Origin: Neospora caninum Liverpool
Lineage: Eukaryota > Apicomplexa > Conoidasida > Eucoccidiorida > Sarcocystidae
Direction: 5' to 3'
DNA: 64,000 nt
Assembly: GCF_000208865.1 (NCBI RefSeq)
Contig: NC_018390.1
Coordinates: forward strand, 2,466,790 to 2,530,789
A program made the position numbers and the translations under genes. The notes beneath the pieces are model-generated. The model made no database searches and was not told the origin of the DNA. It saw only the letters and a list, made by a program, of their open reading frames with translations. Of this stretch, positions 1 to 10,979 are shown in pieces; position 1 is the first letter of the stretch, and each line of letters begins with the position of its first letter.

Positions 1-3000
1 GAGGATCCCCAGTCTGGACTAATCTGGCGCGATGCGGAGACTCCCGATCGCGTCTTTGGCGAAGCCGATGTTTTTCAGGGCCTACCAACGGTACGATGGG
101 ACTGGAAGCTGCGTGGGCAAGGCAGTGTCGCCACAGGCGAAACGGACAAGCGTCGTATGCTCTGCTAACACAATAGAACTTGGATACCAGCAGTCCAAGT
201 CGTAGTATATACTCCCCAGAAAAAGGTCGTAAACGGGCAAATGGTGGTAACCTCTTTTCCTTGCCGGTCTCTCTGTGCACGACGGTAGACGCTTGGCTTC
301 TCCGGTAGGGTCGTGCGTAGGCTTCCCCTGAGTCAAGCGGGGGCGATCGAGGTGCTTTTTACTCGTGCATGGGTATTGTTCGCCTGCGCAGCCTGCGGCA
401 TCGTACAGCGCGATATAAGGATCGAGTGTCCGGTTTCCGTTTCTTCCGTGGAAACGTTTCTGTCCAAGCTCACACGCTTTGTGGCCGCGTCATGTTTCTG
501 CCGTTGTCAGGCCGGCGGCATGTGCGATCTAGCCGTGACGGAAAAGGTCATCGAGTATCTTGCATCTACACCAGTCAGTGCACCCAGTGTATACGAGCGG
601 GCTCCGTACGCTTCACACATCCACCGCGAGGACACTGGGTTCCCGTACGGCTCTTCCCGTCGTAGTTGCCTGTTTGCCCCCTCATATTGCACGAGTGATG
701 GGGCCGACATTGACGCGGAAGAGCGAGCCTCTCTCTTGGAATCAGGACACGCCGACGGCTCACTGAAGCATCCCAGGAGCTACTCATCTGGTGGTGGAAT
801 CGTTCCACCGGAACATCGCCGACCCTGGGCGTACCGGCTCTTAGCTGCCCTGGGGTTTGGTGCCCGACGACGACGCTCCGGCGACCTGAAGGAGAATGGA
901 GTTTCTGCATTAAGCAGGGGTGAGGGCGGGGACCAGGTATCTCTGCTCGATGCCCTTCTCATGCGAATCAGGATTTTCGCGCGCATGTCACCGCAGGTAA
1001 GTGCCGTGGCCTTCTCCTAAGGAAAGCTCCGTTCCCCCGAAAGTGTGACAACGCAAGGTCGAGCGGGTCTCTGCCTGGTATGTACACCCCGGGCAGTTTC
1101 TTTGCAGGTCTGCCCGAGGCTCGTCCACCCCTGTGTTTGCTGCGTGTTTTGCTTCGTACGCAGGGTAAGAGACGAATCGTGCTCGCGTTCATGCGGCGCG
1201 GCTTCGTCACCTGCATGTGTGGCGATGGAGGGAACGACTGCGCGGCCCTTCGTGCCGCTCACGCAGGTCTTGCCTTCTCAACGGTACGCTTCGCTTGTGC
1301 ATTTTGCATGCGCGTCTGCAGTGGCGTCAAGCACGGCAGGCCGCAGACGCGTCAAACACAAGGCAGACCTCAAAAATATAGTTGTCAGCGCCACGGAATT
1401 ACACAGTGTGCCATTGTCCATTTGCAGGAAGCTCGCGTTGCCTCTTGTTCATGGGCCTGCAAAGGCTAGATTTGTGGTGCGCACGCCAGGTCTGTGATAG
1501 CCGACCGCATCTCTGTATGTACACGCCAGAGGGGTAGGGGACGCCCTCGGTGGAGATTTCCCAATCTGGTGCGACGCGGTCTACCCCACAAGAGTATTTA
1601 GTATTCCGTGTCGTTTTTTTGACCGTCCACGGCTTTTGCGCAAGTTGACACATTTGCCAGTTCTGCCAGATTTTTTGTGAGACAGTTCGTTACCTAAGCC
1701 TCGACAGGTTCTCTTGCGTGGCCTTTTGGCCAGATCGCCCTCAGTCTGCAAGCATCGTATGAGGCGTTCTTTGTCGGGGTGTTTCTGTAGCGGTCTGCAT
1801 CCGTGCTTGCTCCGTTCACTGCCTCGTCGCTGCAACCGACAGCTGCGGCCGACCTTCTCAAGTACGTTTGTCTGAGCAGTTAATGGAATTCAAAGTTTCG
1901 CTGTCCTATGCTACTCCAACGGCTTCCGCAGCACTACTCTTGAGCCTGGGAAGCTCCATATACGCGAATGCTGCTTTATATCCATCTGTTTCTCTACCTG
2001 TGTATATATATGTCTCTGTGAGTACAATAATCAAGCAGTGCATGACTGTAGTGGCCATGTAAAACGTGCTTCTGTGCCGAGGCGCGCATTTTCTACGATC
2101 TCTGCATATCCTTTCTCGTGGATGAAATGTTTGCTGATAGTGTGTTTCCTTGTGAACATCGTCAGAGAAGGCCGGTGCAGTTTGGCCACTGCTCTTTCCG
2201 CGTACAAGTTCTTGGTCGTGTACGGCGTCCTGCTGTCCTTCGTCAAGACGGTGCTCCTCATCTGTGGAGGCGGATCCTGCATGAGCCAGGCCATCTACTT
2301 TTTAATGGATGTCGCGATTCTTCTCGGCTTGAGCAAGGTCATGGTTCGCGCCAGGTACTGCATGCGCCGCAAGCGAAGGGACAGCGAGGCGCTCCTCAGC
2401 TGAACCCAGCTAACGAGGCTTGCTTCGGTTTTCCTCGCAGGGACCCTCGCCGGTAGCACAGCCGTTTCACCGATGCAGTAGTCGCTCGCGACGACTAAGC
2501 CCGATTTGCACAAGGGGCTGCCAAGCCTACGGAGGCTTTCAACACAGAGACAGGCTGCTATCGTTAACCTAGCTCTGGGCGGCGGATCGCGAGTGCGTAA
2601 AACTGCTGCTGGCTTAGCAGCTTGGCGCCCTCTGAAAGATCGTCACGAGTGTGTGCCTTGTCTCCTGCCACGTCAGACCCAAAGAAAGCCTACGGATCCG
2701 GTCGCCGACGTCCAGTCTCCTAGGCCCCACGACTATCGTTTCCGTCTGCGTCATGTTATTGATAGATTTCCTCTTCATCGTTTCTCTCTACTCACAACTC
2801 CGTACTGCCGGTCTGGGCGTGGACGTGGACTACCAGGCAGCCCTTCCCCCACAGGCTTGGTGGATGCGGTACGTTCATGCCTGGTTCCAAGTGCACCGCC
2901 GGATCTCGTTAGGCTCGCAGCAACCTTCCGACGCTGAATCTTGTCGCCGTGTGTCTTACCGGTTATCTGCAAATACCCATAAATGTACCGCGAAAAGGCG

Positions 3001-4388
3001 CCCATGCAGTTAGGTCCCTCTGTTGCTTCCCTGGGTATGCAAGACCTCGCTCCGCTTTTGCAGAAGCACAGAAATGAGGAAGAGCCTGGTTGGCTGCGCT
3101 TGAGACCTGCGAGGACAGGGGAGGTATCCGTCAAGAGAGGCAGCGTCGGCGGCGTGCTCAAGAACAACTAACCAACTGACCATGGTGCCGACCTTCGTCA
3201 ATGTTTGCCTGCCTTCAGGAGCGACACGTATGAGGCGGCGAGCTGCGCCATCTGGCTCTGTGTGCAGCTCACTAATACGGCCTTTGTTTTCTCTTTGGGC
3301 GGCATGTTTCGGGATCGAGTTTACCGGAACCGAGCCCTCATCATGTAGGCAAGGTCAAACGCAAGGGGTGGAAACGTTTTTACGGGCATTTGAAATGTAG
3401 GAAACGTAGTCAAAGTAGCGGCCAAAGACTGTTCTGAAGGTGCAAAAAACACCTACGAAGCTCAGCTGTTCAACACCGTACTCCAGATCAAGAAGTTCGA
3501 ACACGTACGCACAAAACTTTGAATGGCATAACCCGTCGCGTACCACCTCTGGCTCCACGTCCGACTGCCGTCGTTTCCCTCGCGGCGTTTGATGCATGCG
3601 CTCGACGCGTAAATCGCACTCGACATCTGCCGTCGTCTTGGTGATGAGCATCGTGTTCTGTCGAGTGAGCTTGTCCCTTTCGGCTCACCCAGAGTAAGTG
3701 CACTTTGTTTTCAACTGCCTAGATCGTTCTGTTGTCTTTTAATCCTTTTTCATTACTCAGATCCACTGCAGTTTTGCAGCTGTTTTTCATCGCCGTCACT
3801 TTCCTCCCGACGTCGAGCATTTCCTGTGTGATGCGGATTAACTGTACCGACGCTGCTTCCCGTGCTGTACGGCTACCAGTTCCAGCATGGATGGCCCGTC
3901 CCGCCGCTGGGATGCCTCTGTACAATCCGCGGGGTCATAATATCTTCCCCTTGACCTGGAAAGTAAGTGCGACTAGGCTATGGATCCCCTTGCGGATGCA
4001 GCGACTACTCTGCTGTCGCTTTCATTTTCACGTCGCACAGAGGAAAGCTTGCCTCAAGGGAACAAGGGGGTCACATATTCCGTCGTGCGCTTCCGCTGAC
4101 GGGGGAAGAAAGTTTAACTGGGTATGCTGCTAATGCAATCTGGTTCTGGTGAATGTGGGGCGACACAAAGGAATGGCTTGGCGGTGGCAACATCCTAAGA
4201 TGGACCATTATATAGCTCCTGCGTTGTTGCTGGGATGTGGTGTTTGGCAGGTGCAACTCACGATTTTATCTCTGGCAAATGCCACTGTCAACATTCTCAT
4301 GGCGAGGTTTCTTTTCTCTGCCGCATTTCTCAAGTTCCTTCGGACTTACACAAACTGTCCTGGAGAGTCCGATACCCTCAAGGTTTAA
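1..4388 (+). CDS. P5B-type (ATP13A-like) cation/polyamine-transporting P-type ATPase, 3' part
   Basis: P5 pumps are multi-spanning ATPases of endomembranes; P5B members (ATP13A2 type) are linked to polyamine export from late endosomes and lysosomes. The start lies left of the window, so the A domain and the DKTGT phosphorylation site are not seen. Exons by splice sites and frame: 1-90 (tentative), 511-996, 1164-1283, 1791-1861, 2166-2354, 2677-2868, 3219-3344, 3761-3962, 4251-4388 (TAA). Visible P5 signatures: LAVTEKVIEYL; FARMSPQ joined across an intron to GKRRIVLAF; the hinge motif CGDGGNDCAALRAAHAGLA; SASVLAPFTAS; LLKEGRCSLATALSAYKFL; SPTSSLLGP; then hydrophobic C-terminal segments in the last four exons. 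CGDGxNDCxALxAAHxG favours P5B over P5A. Exon 2 carries about 110 residues of low-complexity insertion between conserved P-domain blocks. The in-window part codes for about 537 residues. The family call is firm; the 1-90 exon is the weakest part of the model. Confidence 0.86.
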
Positions 4389-6969
4389 CGGGGCCTGCGA
4401 CGATTCCTCCACTCGAGGCAGCGGCAGGCCAACCTGGCAATCGAGGGGCTGACTAAGGTGCTGCGTATTGTCTTCCGTTTGTTCACGTGTTCATATGCAC
4501 AGCGGCGATTGGCGCGACTAACCCATCCTGAAAGCAACTCCAATTGCAAACCGATTTGTTGCGTAGTTCGTCGATATCCCAAAATGAGAGGCTCACTTCT
4601 AAATCCCCGAAACCAAACGTGCGTCGTACTCGAGAGACACAGACCTGCACATAAGCATGTGGCAGCGATTGCCGAAAGCTCATAAAGCTTGGCCGTTCTG
4701 TCACCTAGCTGCTACCGGTTTCTGTAGGTCGGGAAGGGAAACGTGTGCCCTGAGGTGAGATATCACTCCGAGCTGTTCGATCGGGGCGCAGTCTGTCGGG
4801 ATTGGCGTTGCAGATTCGCGACGTCAGCATGGCATTTGCCGGCTTTCTGGAGCGTTTCACATGCTACAGTATTGTAGCGATACACGACCACACTTGAGAG
4901 CGAATATCAGGTACCGGCATGTGTTGTCGGTGCCCGATGGGGCTGTTATATCCACTCATGCGCCGTAATCCCCTAGTCAGAGAGGTCGTGTGCTGTCCCA
5001 GAGTAGCAACAGTGTAAAATAGGCTACAGTGAGGGCACTCTGTGGATACGCTACGCAAAACCTTCAAACATACGTCAATCGCCAGCGACAGTTCGTAGTA
5101 ACTGTTTTGTTTCTGCGGGCTTAGAGACCTCCGCAGATATTTGGACCTCTCTGTAGCCGGCATCTCTCCAGCACACCCTCTCATCCGTCATAGAGCCTGC
5201 GGGGAGCCCCTTGCTTTTTGACCGAGAGGTCAACCGGGTGCAAGTTTGTGTTCCGTGAAAAAGGCAAGAATTCGCGTGTAACTGCAAGTTTGTGTTCCGT
5301 GAAAAAGGCAAGAATTCGCGTGTAACTGCAAGTTTGTGTTCCGTGAAAAAGGCAAGAATTCGCGTGTAACTGCAAGTTTGTGTTCCGTGAAAAAGGCAAG
5401 AATTCGCGTGTAACTGCAAGTTTGCGTTCCGTGAAAAAGGCAAGAATTCGCGTGTAACTCATGGGTCCGCAGCTGCACAGCTGCCTTCTGGCAGGTGGCG
5501 ATGGTCAACGCAGCTGCGTTAGGAACTGTTGTGAGCTTGTTGCTAGTTCCCACGATGCTATATCGGCAGTTTGCAAACGCAGATATAGCACTGTGAAACA
5601 AAGTAACGATGCAATTTGAGGTCTCTTCCACCAATTTGTTAGACGCTCGATGGACAGTACTTGCGGCTCACACATCGGGAAACGCTCCAGGGCGGCAAGA
5701 GATGCCTCATCCGTGAAGTGAGATCGGCCCAGATGGACGCTTTATAAAATCGTCAAATGAGACTCTCGGTCCAGGTTGTAGTATCTCTAGCGGCGAGCAT
5801 TGGCCACTCGGTCCGGCGTTTCTTCATTTCCCGATCGAAAGGTGGTGTTGCCGCGAATTCGGAGTGTGCCAGAAAAGCTCCTTCAGATGTTTATTGTTTT
5901 GTACGCTTCCACTGTTCATGGCCGTTTACAGAGTTGGACAATTTTATCTCCGGAAAAGGACGCATTCTGCGAATATCAAGAATGCATGTGACCTTCCTAA
6001 CCAAAGTGGCCCGCAGACAAAATCCGCATGCTTGTTGCAGCACCCACCACCAGCCCGTAGGTCTCGTCGTCGCACTTTCCCAGCAAAGCTCACCAGACTC
6101 AACAGTTGTTTGTGGAGGATCGTGCGATTAGGCTCGCTCATCCAGTGGTTTTGGGCGAACCTCTGAGTTGGACTAACACAGAGGAAAACGGCGGTATGTC
6201 TTGCACGTTCCCTGGCTTCGCAAGTTCGGGGGCTTCGAGGCACGTGGATTGCATGTAACAGGCAATGGCACTGACATGCTGGGTTCGTCGTCAGACACGC
6301 TTCGTTCACCCAACTGCACAGTTCTTCAGTTCGTACCTACTCTAATTTTTGATTTGTGTTTACGTGATTGAGGGTTACTTCTCATGGCCGATCCCCGGGG
6401 TTATCATATCGCGCGCGGTGTCCTCGCGGCAGCAGTTACAGCGAGGGTCGGCCGACGTCTTCCTTTTCGAGTTCTTGCCGGCAGGAATTCTCGCGCGAAA
6501 GGTCTGTACTTTCCCCGGCATTAGTGCAGCCGCGACTTTGTATCCGTGTGGAGGTTACCTGAGTCCCGACTCCCTCGTTCTGAGGAGAAACGGTAGCGTT
6601 TACAGAGCGAGACTGATGACACTCGGCCAATGGAACCATCGCTGCCCAGTGACCTCCATTCCTAAACTTGGTTCTGCGAAGACCACTTTCCTCGCTGTAG
6701 TTTCTCTATCCTTCCGTCTTCCGTGAACCCTGGATGCCCTAATCCTTCGTTCTCTTGTCTTGAGCATCAATCAGCCACCTAACCTCGTCGGAAAACGCTA
6801 TATGATTCGTTACCAACGAAAGAGGGGCGGCCTTCATCTGATGTTGCTAAAGGAAATGGCGTTTTGACGAGGCTCTCCATGAACGACTTCCTCTCCTTTT
6901 CCGTCATCTCGTTTATTTCATGGCCATCCATGCCCACTTCCTCTTCTTGGTTTCCTCCTGGTCCACGAA
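4389..6969. other. Intergenic region between the ATPase and AP-3 beta
   Basis: No reading frame here shows a recognisable domain or a believable start and splice pattern. It should hold the 3' UTR of the ATPase and the promoter and 5' UTR of the AP-3 beta gene. The one clear structure is the 44-bp tandem repeat at 5240-5459, listed separately. The stretch from about 6350 to 6970 is pyrimidine-rich, as expected of a 5' leader. Confidence 0.6.
5240..5459. repeat. Tandem repeat, five 44-bp units
   Basis: Five head-to-tail units start at 5240, 5284, 5328, 5372 and 5416. Each begins GCAAGTTTG, contains an A5 run and one GAATTC site, and ends GTGTAACT. The units are nearly identical; the last has TTTGCG where the others have TTTGTG. 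Because 44 is not a multiple of three, a reading frame through the array rotates through all three frames, so the open minus-strand frames crossing it are a by-product of the repeat. The near-identity suggests recent expansion or active homogenisation. Confidence 0.97.
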
Positions 6970-9900
6970 ATGTCGCTGGCTCCGCTGATGGCATCGACCG
7001 GCCCATTGCTAGATCGTGCATCCGCAGGTATGCGGGCACTGATCAGCATTGTGTCGAAAAGTGAATGCCAGTATTTTGAGGAGGGTCATTTCAACGCGGC
7101 CCAAGTGAAGAAAGAGCTGCAAGATGCAAGCGTGGAATCGAAAGTGACGGCCATGAAGCGGCTTCTTGCTGCTCATGCAGCCGGCGCCGACGTCTCTGCA
7201 TTGCTTCCTGAGGTTGTGAAGGCCATTGCTGTGCCTGATCTTGAACTCAAGCGCCTCGTTTATCTTTTCCTTATCCAACATGCTGAAGGCAATCGAGACC
7301 TTGCGCTCCTCTCCATCAACTCCTTCCAGAAAGACTTGACTGATAGGAATCAGATTGTTCGTGCTGCTGCTCTGAAAGCACTCGCTTCCATACGACTTCT
7401 CGAAGTTGTGCAACTTCTTGTTGTCTCGCTGAAACGTGCGGCTGCAGACTGTTCACCGTTCGTTAGACGTACGGCGGCGCAGTGTGTGGTGAAGGTGTTT
7501 GCTCTTGACCAGGATCAATTTGAAGACTTGAAAAATATTGTCCTTACTCTTCTGGCTGATGTGGAAGTGTCTGTTGTTGGTGCGGCCTTGGTTGCATTTC
7601 GGGAACTGTGCCTTCGCCATTCCCATCTGCTTCTGCACGACGACGAAAACCATCCAGACGACCGTGATCAATACTTGGAGTGTACATACACCCCCACTGG
7701 AGAAGGCGGAGGCTTGCGGGCGACTTCTCCTCGCACCCCTGACGCCATACCAGGTCTTGAGGGTGAAGGTCCAGGCAAAGAAGCAAGAGAAATCTGGGGT
7801 CAAGCGGCTGCCTTGGCGCTTCTTCACCGGCATTATCGTCGTCTGCAAAAGTGTCTTCTTCAGTTGGAGCCTTTTGCTCAAGTCGTCGCCGTCGACATTT
7901 TCTTGCGGTATTGCCGTCTTTTCTTCGCTGATCCGGTCGAACACTTTCGGCGGGAGACCCCCAACGTGACTGGGCCTTCAGCCAAGGATCTGGGGCGAAA
8001 GAATGAAACGGAAAGTTGGTCCGGCGCGGACCAGCGCTTCGGACTGTCCTCTGAAAAGGCACGCGCCCGCACCGAGGACAAGAGTGAAGGCAGTGGTGCC
8101 GCTGCCGCACAGGTGACCATAGAGAAGCTTACTGCGGATTCGCCGGGCAATCCTGTGCCTCCGGATTTTCGGCTGTTTCTGTCGAATCTCCCACTTCTGC
8201 TGCACTCTGAGAGTCCGGCAGTTGTCGTGGCCGCAACGGCTGCCCTTTTCTCGCTTCTGCCTTCGGCGCCAGCAGCGTGGCAAGCCGCCGTTCACCCTCT
8301 GCTGAGGTGCCTGCACACGTCCGCGCCAGATTTGCAAGAACCCCTGCTCCACACGATAGCAGTGTTGGGGTCATCAGCTCCGTCTCTGTTTATTCCTCAT
8401 GTGCGATCCTTCTTCCTTCGTTTCTCCGACTCCCCGGCAGTTAGGCAGGCCAAGCTCAAAGTCCTTCGTGGCCTTCTGGCCTCAGCGGCGTCACAGGATT
8501 CTGCCGGTGATGGAGCGAGTTCGCTGGCGCTTCTCCTATTACCAGAGGTCACCACGTACATTCACTGGCCAGGTGATCAAGCCTTGCTTCCGTCTTCCTT
8601 CCGCCTGCTGACCTTCTTAGCTCTCCGATTCCCAGGTGTTCAGGCAGCCTGTATGCAAACTTTCGTTCGCCTCCTCGACGCACCGTCTCCGGCTCTCGCT
8701 GCGGAAGCCGTGCTGGCTCTGCAGACGTTGCTTCAGCGCCAGCTGGAGCAGCAGCGTGAAAGGAGCGCGCGAGGAGGGCAGCTGGGTCACCTGCTCTTGC
8801 AACTCGTTTCACAGTTTCCGCGGGTGCATGCACCGCCAGCTCGCGCGTCGGTCGTCTGGATCGTGGGACAGTATCAGCGGGAAGTAGGTTGGGTGGCGGC
8901 TGACTTCTTGCGTCAGCTCGTGGCGAAGTTTAAAGCAGAAGCTGAAGAAGTCAAACTCCAAATCCTGCTTCTCGCCCTCAAAGTCTGGGCCTTCCACTGG
9001 CTGAACAAGAGGGGACTCGCCCATGAAACGCCAGACGACACCTTCAGTGGGCATGCTGGGGAAGACGAGAGCGGTAGTTCTCAAGCAGCCAAAGGAGGGG
9101 AACAAAGTGGAGATGTACGGAGTGACGAGACGGGCCAGTCGAGAGGATCAGTGGGCGATCAAAGACTGGAACAGATACAACCAGGTTCTTGTGATGTCCG
9201 CATAACAGCCGGTTCTTACAGAGGAATGCAGACACGCGATGTCGTGACTGACGAAATCGGTCCAGGTCGACAACCAACGGAGTCACCGCGACTGCTGCCG
9301 ATGCCTACGAAGGAAGATAGTGAGGAAGCTTTCCCTAGGTTGGACGGTATGCTCAAGTACATTTGTGAAGTTGCAAGCTTTGATAGGAGCTACGACGTTC
9401 GAGACATGGCTCGCCTCTATTTCACATTGTCGCGGCTTTCTCTGTCGACGGAGCGGCCGGTGGCGGGGCAAAAGGGAGCGAGTGAATCAGAATGGAACAC
9501 CAAAAGGGAAGATCTGGCCCCAAAGCAAATGCAAGTTGAGGGAGCTCGTGGCTCCACCTCACCTGAGGAAACAGGTCTATCCGCATATGAGGGCCTGTCC
9601 GGCTTAGGGGGCGACACTCTGAAGCCGGGGACGCCTCTGGGGGGCATGCAACAGTTTGCAAGCGCCTACATGCGGTTCCTGGCAGCTGCCCCAGGCGCAA
9701 GAATTCAGAAAGGGACCGGAGGACGAAGCGTCGATCTCAAAAGCGGTTTTGTATCCCGTGCCGCTACAGTAGCCGCCCACCTCGTTCTGCAGAATGGGGA
9801 CGAGCGCGACGAAGAACGGCCAGTCAGCCCGGACGTGCTTGAGGACAGCCACAGTCCAGTGTTCGTTTTGGGGTCTCTTTCTGACCACGTGGCTGAGCGA

Positions 9901-10605
9901 ATGATTGGCTACGCCTCACTGCCTCCTTTCGCTGACGAAAATTCGTCGGACCAACTGCGCCATGTGGAGACAGAAGAACGGCGCGCTCTCGTCATTGGGC
10001 CCGCAGGTGCGGCGGGGCGGTCTTCAGGAGGTGTCTCTCCTCAGAAGGAGCTAAAATCGATCTCCTCTGAGGATGTTGTTGTTCGGAGGAATGCAGCAGC
10101 ACTGATGGGACGCGAAGCGGTCGCGAAGACCGCCCTCACACCTCTCGACCTCGATTCCTTCTACAGCGACCTTTGCGGTGTCCCTGGTACTTCCGTGTTG
10201 ACGGAGACAGGGGTGGCCTCATCGCAGCAACAAGGCTGGGGGGAGGCAACTGGCGGTCGGCAGACTCGAGCCGAACGGGAGGACACAAGCGGAAGAACCA
10301 ATTTGTGGCAGATGTTTGGAAACACTGCAGATCCTGGTAGCCACGCGGAAGTAGGAGCGAGTGAACAGATGTGTCGACAAGGGACTCACCAAACAAGTAG
10401 AATGGGTGGTGTTAAAAGCACAGGATGCGGCGGAGGTGTGGCTGTAGCTGGTGAAGACGATGAAAGTGAAGACGAAGACCGTGAGTGGCGTGCAGCTACA
10501 GTCGGCGAGAAAGATCTCTGCGACGGATCCTGTGGTAACGACGGTAGCCGGGGAGACGACAGAGAGGATGCAGGAGACTGGAAATTCATGCCAGCCGCTC
10601 GATGA
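6970..10605 (+). CDS. AP-3 complex subunit beta (beta-3 adaptin)
   Basis: Large subunit of the AP-3 adaptor, which sorts cargo from the trans-Golgi or endosomes to lysosome-like organelles. It is a single open exon of 1211 codons from an ATG. The adaptin trunk starts near residue 35 with YFEEGHFNAAQVKKEL and continues through TAMKRLLA, DVSALLPEVVKAI, LKRLVYLFLIQHAE and LALLSINSFQKDL, all typical of the beta class. Near residue 795, KYICEVASFDRSYDVRDMAR matches the end-of-trunk block of AP-3 beta (KY..YD.NYDIRDR.R). Near residue 965, FVLGSLSDHVAERMIGY matches the AP-3 beta LGTLSHT.N....GY block. Ser/Gly-rich insertions lie near residues 330-390 and 690-780. The tail is acidic (EDDESEDEDREW) and stops soon after, so no appendage (ear) domain is seen. 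A missed 3' exon cannot be excluded, but I found none. Confidence 0.92.
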   Translation: MSLAPLMASTGPLLDRASAGMRALISIVSKSECQYFEEGHFNAAQVKKELQDASVESKVTAMKRLLAAHAAGADVSALLPEVVKAIAVPDLELKRLVYLFLIQHAEGNRDLALLSINSFQKDLTDRNQIVRAAALKALASIRLLEVVQLLVVSLKRAAADCSPFVRRTAAQCVVKVFALDQDQFEDLKNIVLTLLADVEVSVVGAALVAFRELCLRHSHLLLHDDENHPDDRDQYLECTYTPTGEGGGLRATSPRTPDAIPGLEGEGPGKEAREIWGQAAALALLHRHYRRLQKCLLQLEPFAQVVAVDIFLRYCRLFFADPVEHFRRETPNVTGPSAKDLGRKNETESWSGADQRFGLSSEKARARTEDKSEGSGAAAAQVTIEKLTADSPGNPVPPDFRLFLSNLPLLLHSESPAVVVAATAALFSLLPSAPAAWQAAVHPLLRCLHTSAPDLQEPLLHTIAVLGSSAPSLFIPHVRSFFLRFSDSPAVRQAKLKVLRGLLASAASQDSAGDGASSLALLLLPEVTTYIHWPGDQALLPSSFRLLTFLALRFPGVQAACMQTFVRLLDAPSPALAAEAVLALQTLLQRQLEQQRERSARGGQLGHLLLQLVSQFPRVHAPPARASVVWIVGQYQREVGWVAADFLRQLVAKFKAEAEEVKLQILLLALKVWAFHWLNKRGLAHETPDDTFSGHAGEDESGSSQAAKGGEQSGDVRSDETGQSRGSVGDQRLEQIQPGSCDVRITAGSYRGMQTRDVVTDEIGPGRQPTESPRLLPMPTKEDSEEAFPRLDGMLKYICEVASFDRSYDVRDMARLYFTLSRLSLSTERPVAGQKGASESEWNTKREDLAPKQMQVEGARGSTSPEETGLSAYEGLSGLGGDTLKPGTPLGGMQQFASAYMRFLAAAPGARIQKGTGGRSVDLKSGFVSRAATVAAHLVLQNGDERDEERPVSPDVLEDSHSPVFVLGSLSDHVAERMIGYASLPPFADENSSDQLRHVETEERRALVIGPAGAAGRSSGGVSPQKELKSISSEDVVVRRNAAALMGREAVAKTALTPLDLDSFYSDLCGVPGTSVLTETGVASSQQQGWGEATGGRQTRAEREDTSGRTNLWQMFGNTADPGSHAEVGASEQMCRQGTHQTSRMGGVKSTGCGGGVAVAGEDDESEDEDREWRAATVGEKDLCDGSCGNDGSRGDDREDAGDWKFMPAAR

Positions 10606-10946
10606 GGATGCTTCCGGTGGCGACGACTAAACTGTAAACAATAGCAGCAGTTGCTGTGTCGATGGATTGATTTTGCTCTCTTATTGAAATGCATTGCTAG
10701 CCAGTGTTGTGTGGCCGGTCGTCACAGCACAGAATGGTAGTGCTTTGGTTGCAACGACTCCAAGCTCTGCTGTGGAAGCTATTTGACCGCTCCCAGCAAC
10801 GGTCATTCGAACATGCCCGAGACACAGCACTCGTCTGTACATCGTCTGGGCTACACTTGATTTCACTGGGATGAGGAACTCTCACAGGGAGGACGGAATG
10901 GTTAAACCGCACATGTTTTCACAGGCAAACCAAGCGTCGAAGTGGC

Positions 10947-10979
<33 letters not shown>

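Noticed and set aside
5075..5634. Three overlapping minus-strand frames with repeated peptides such as NSCLFHGTQT and ILAFFTEHK
   Set aside because: They are produced by the 44-bp tandem repeat, which keeps all three minus frames open and rotates the peptide each unit; there is no start, splice pattern or domain.
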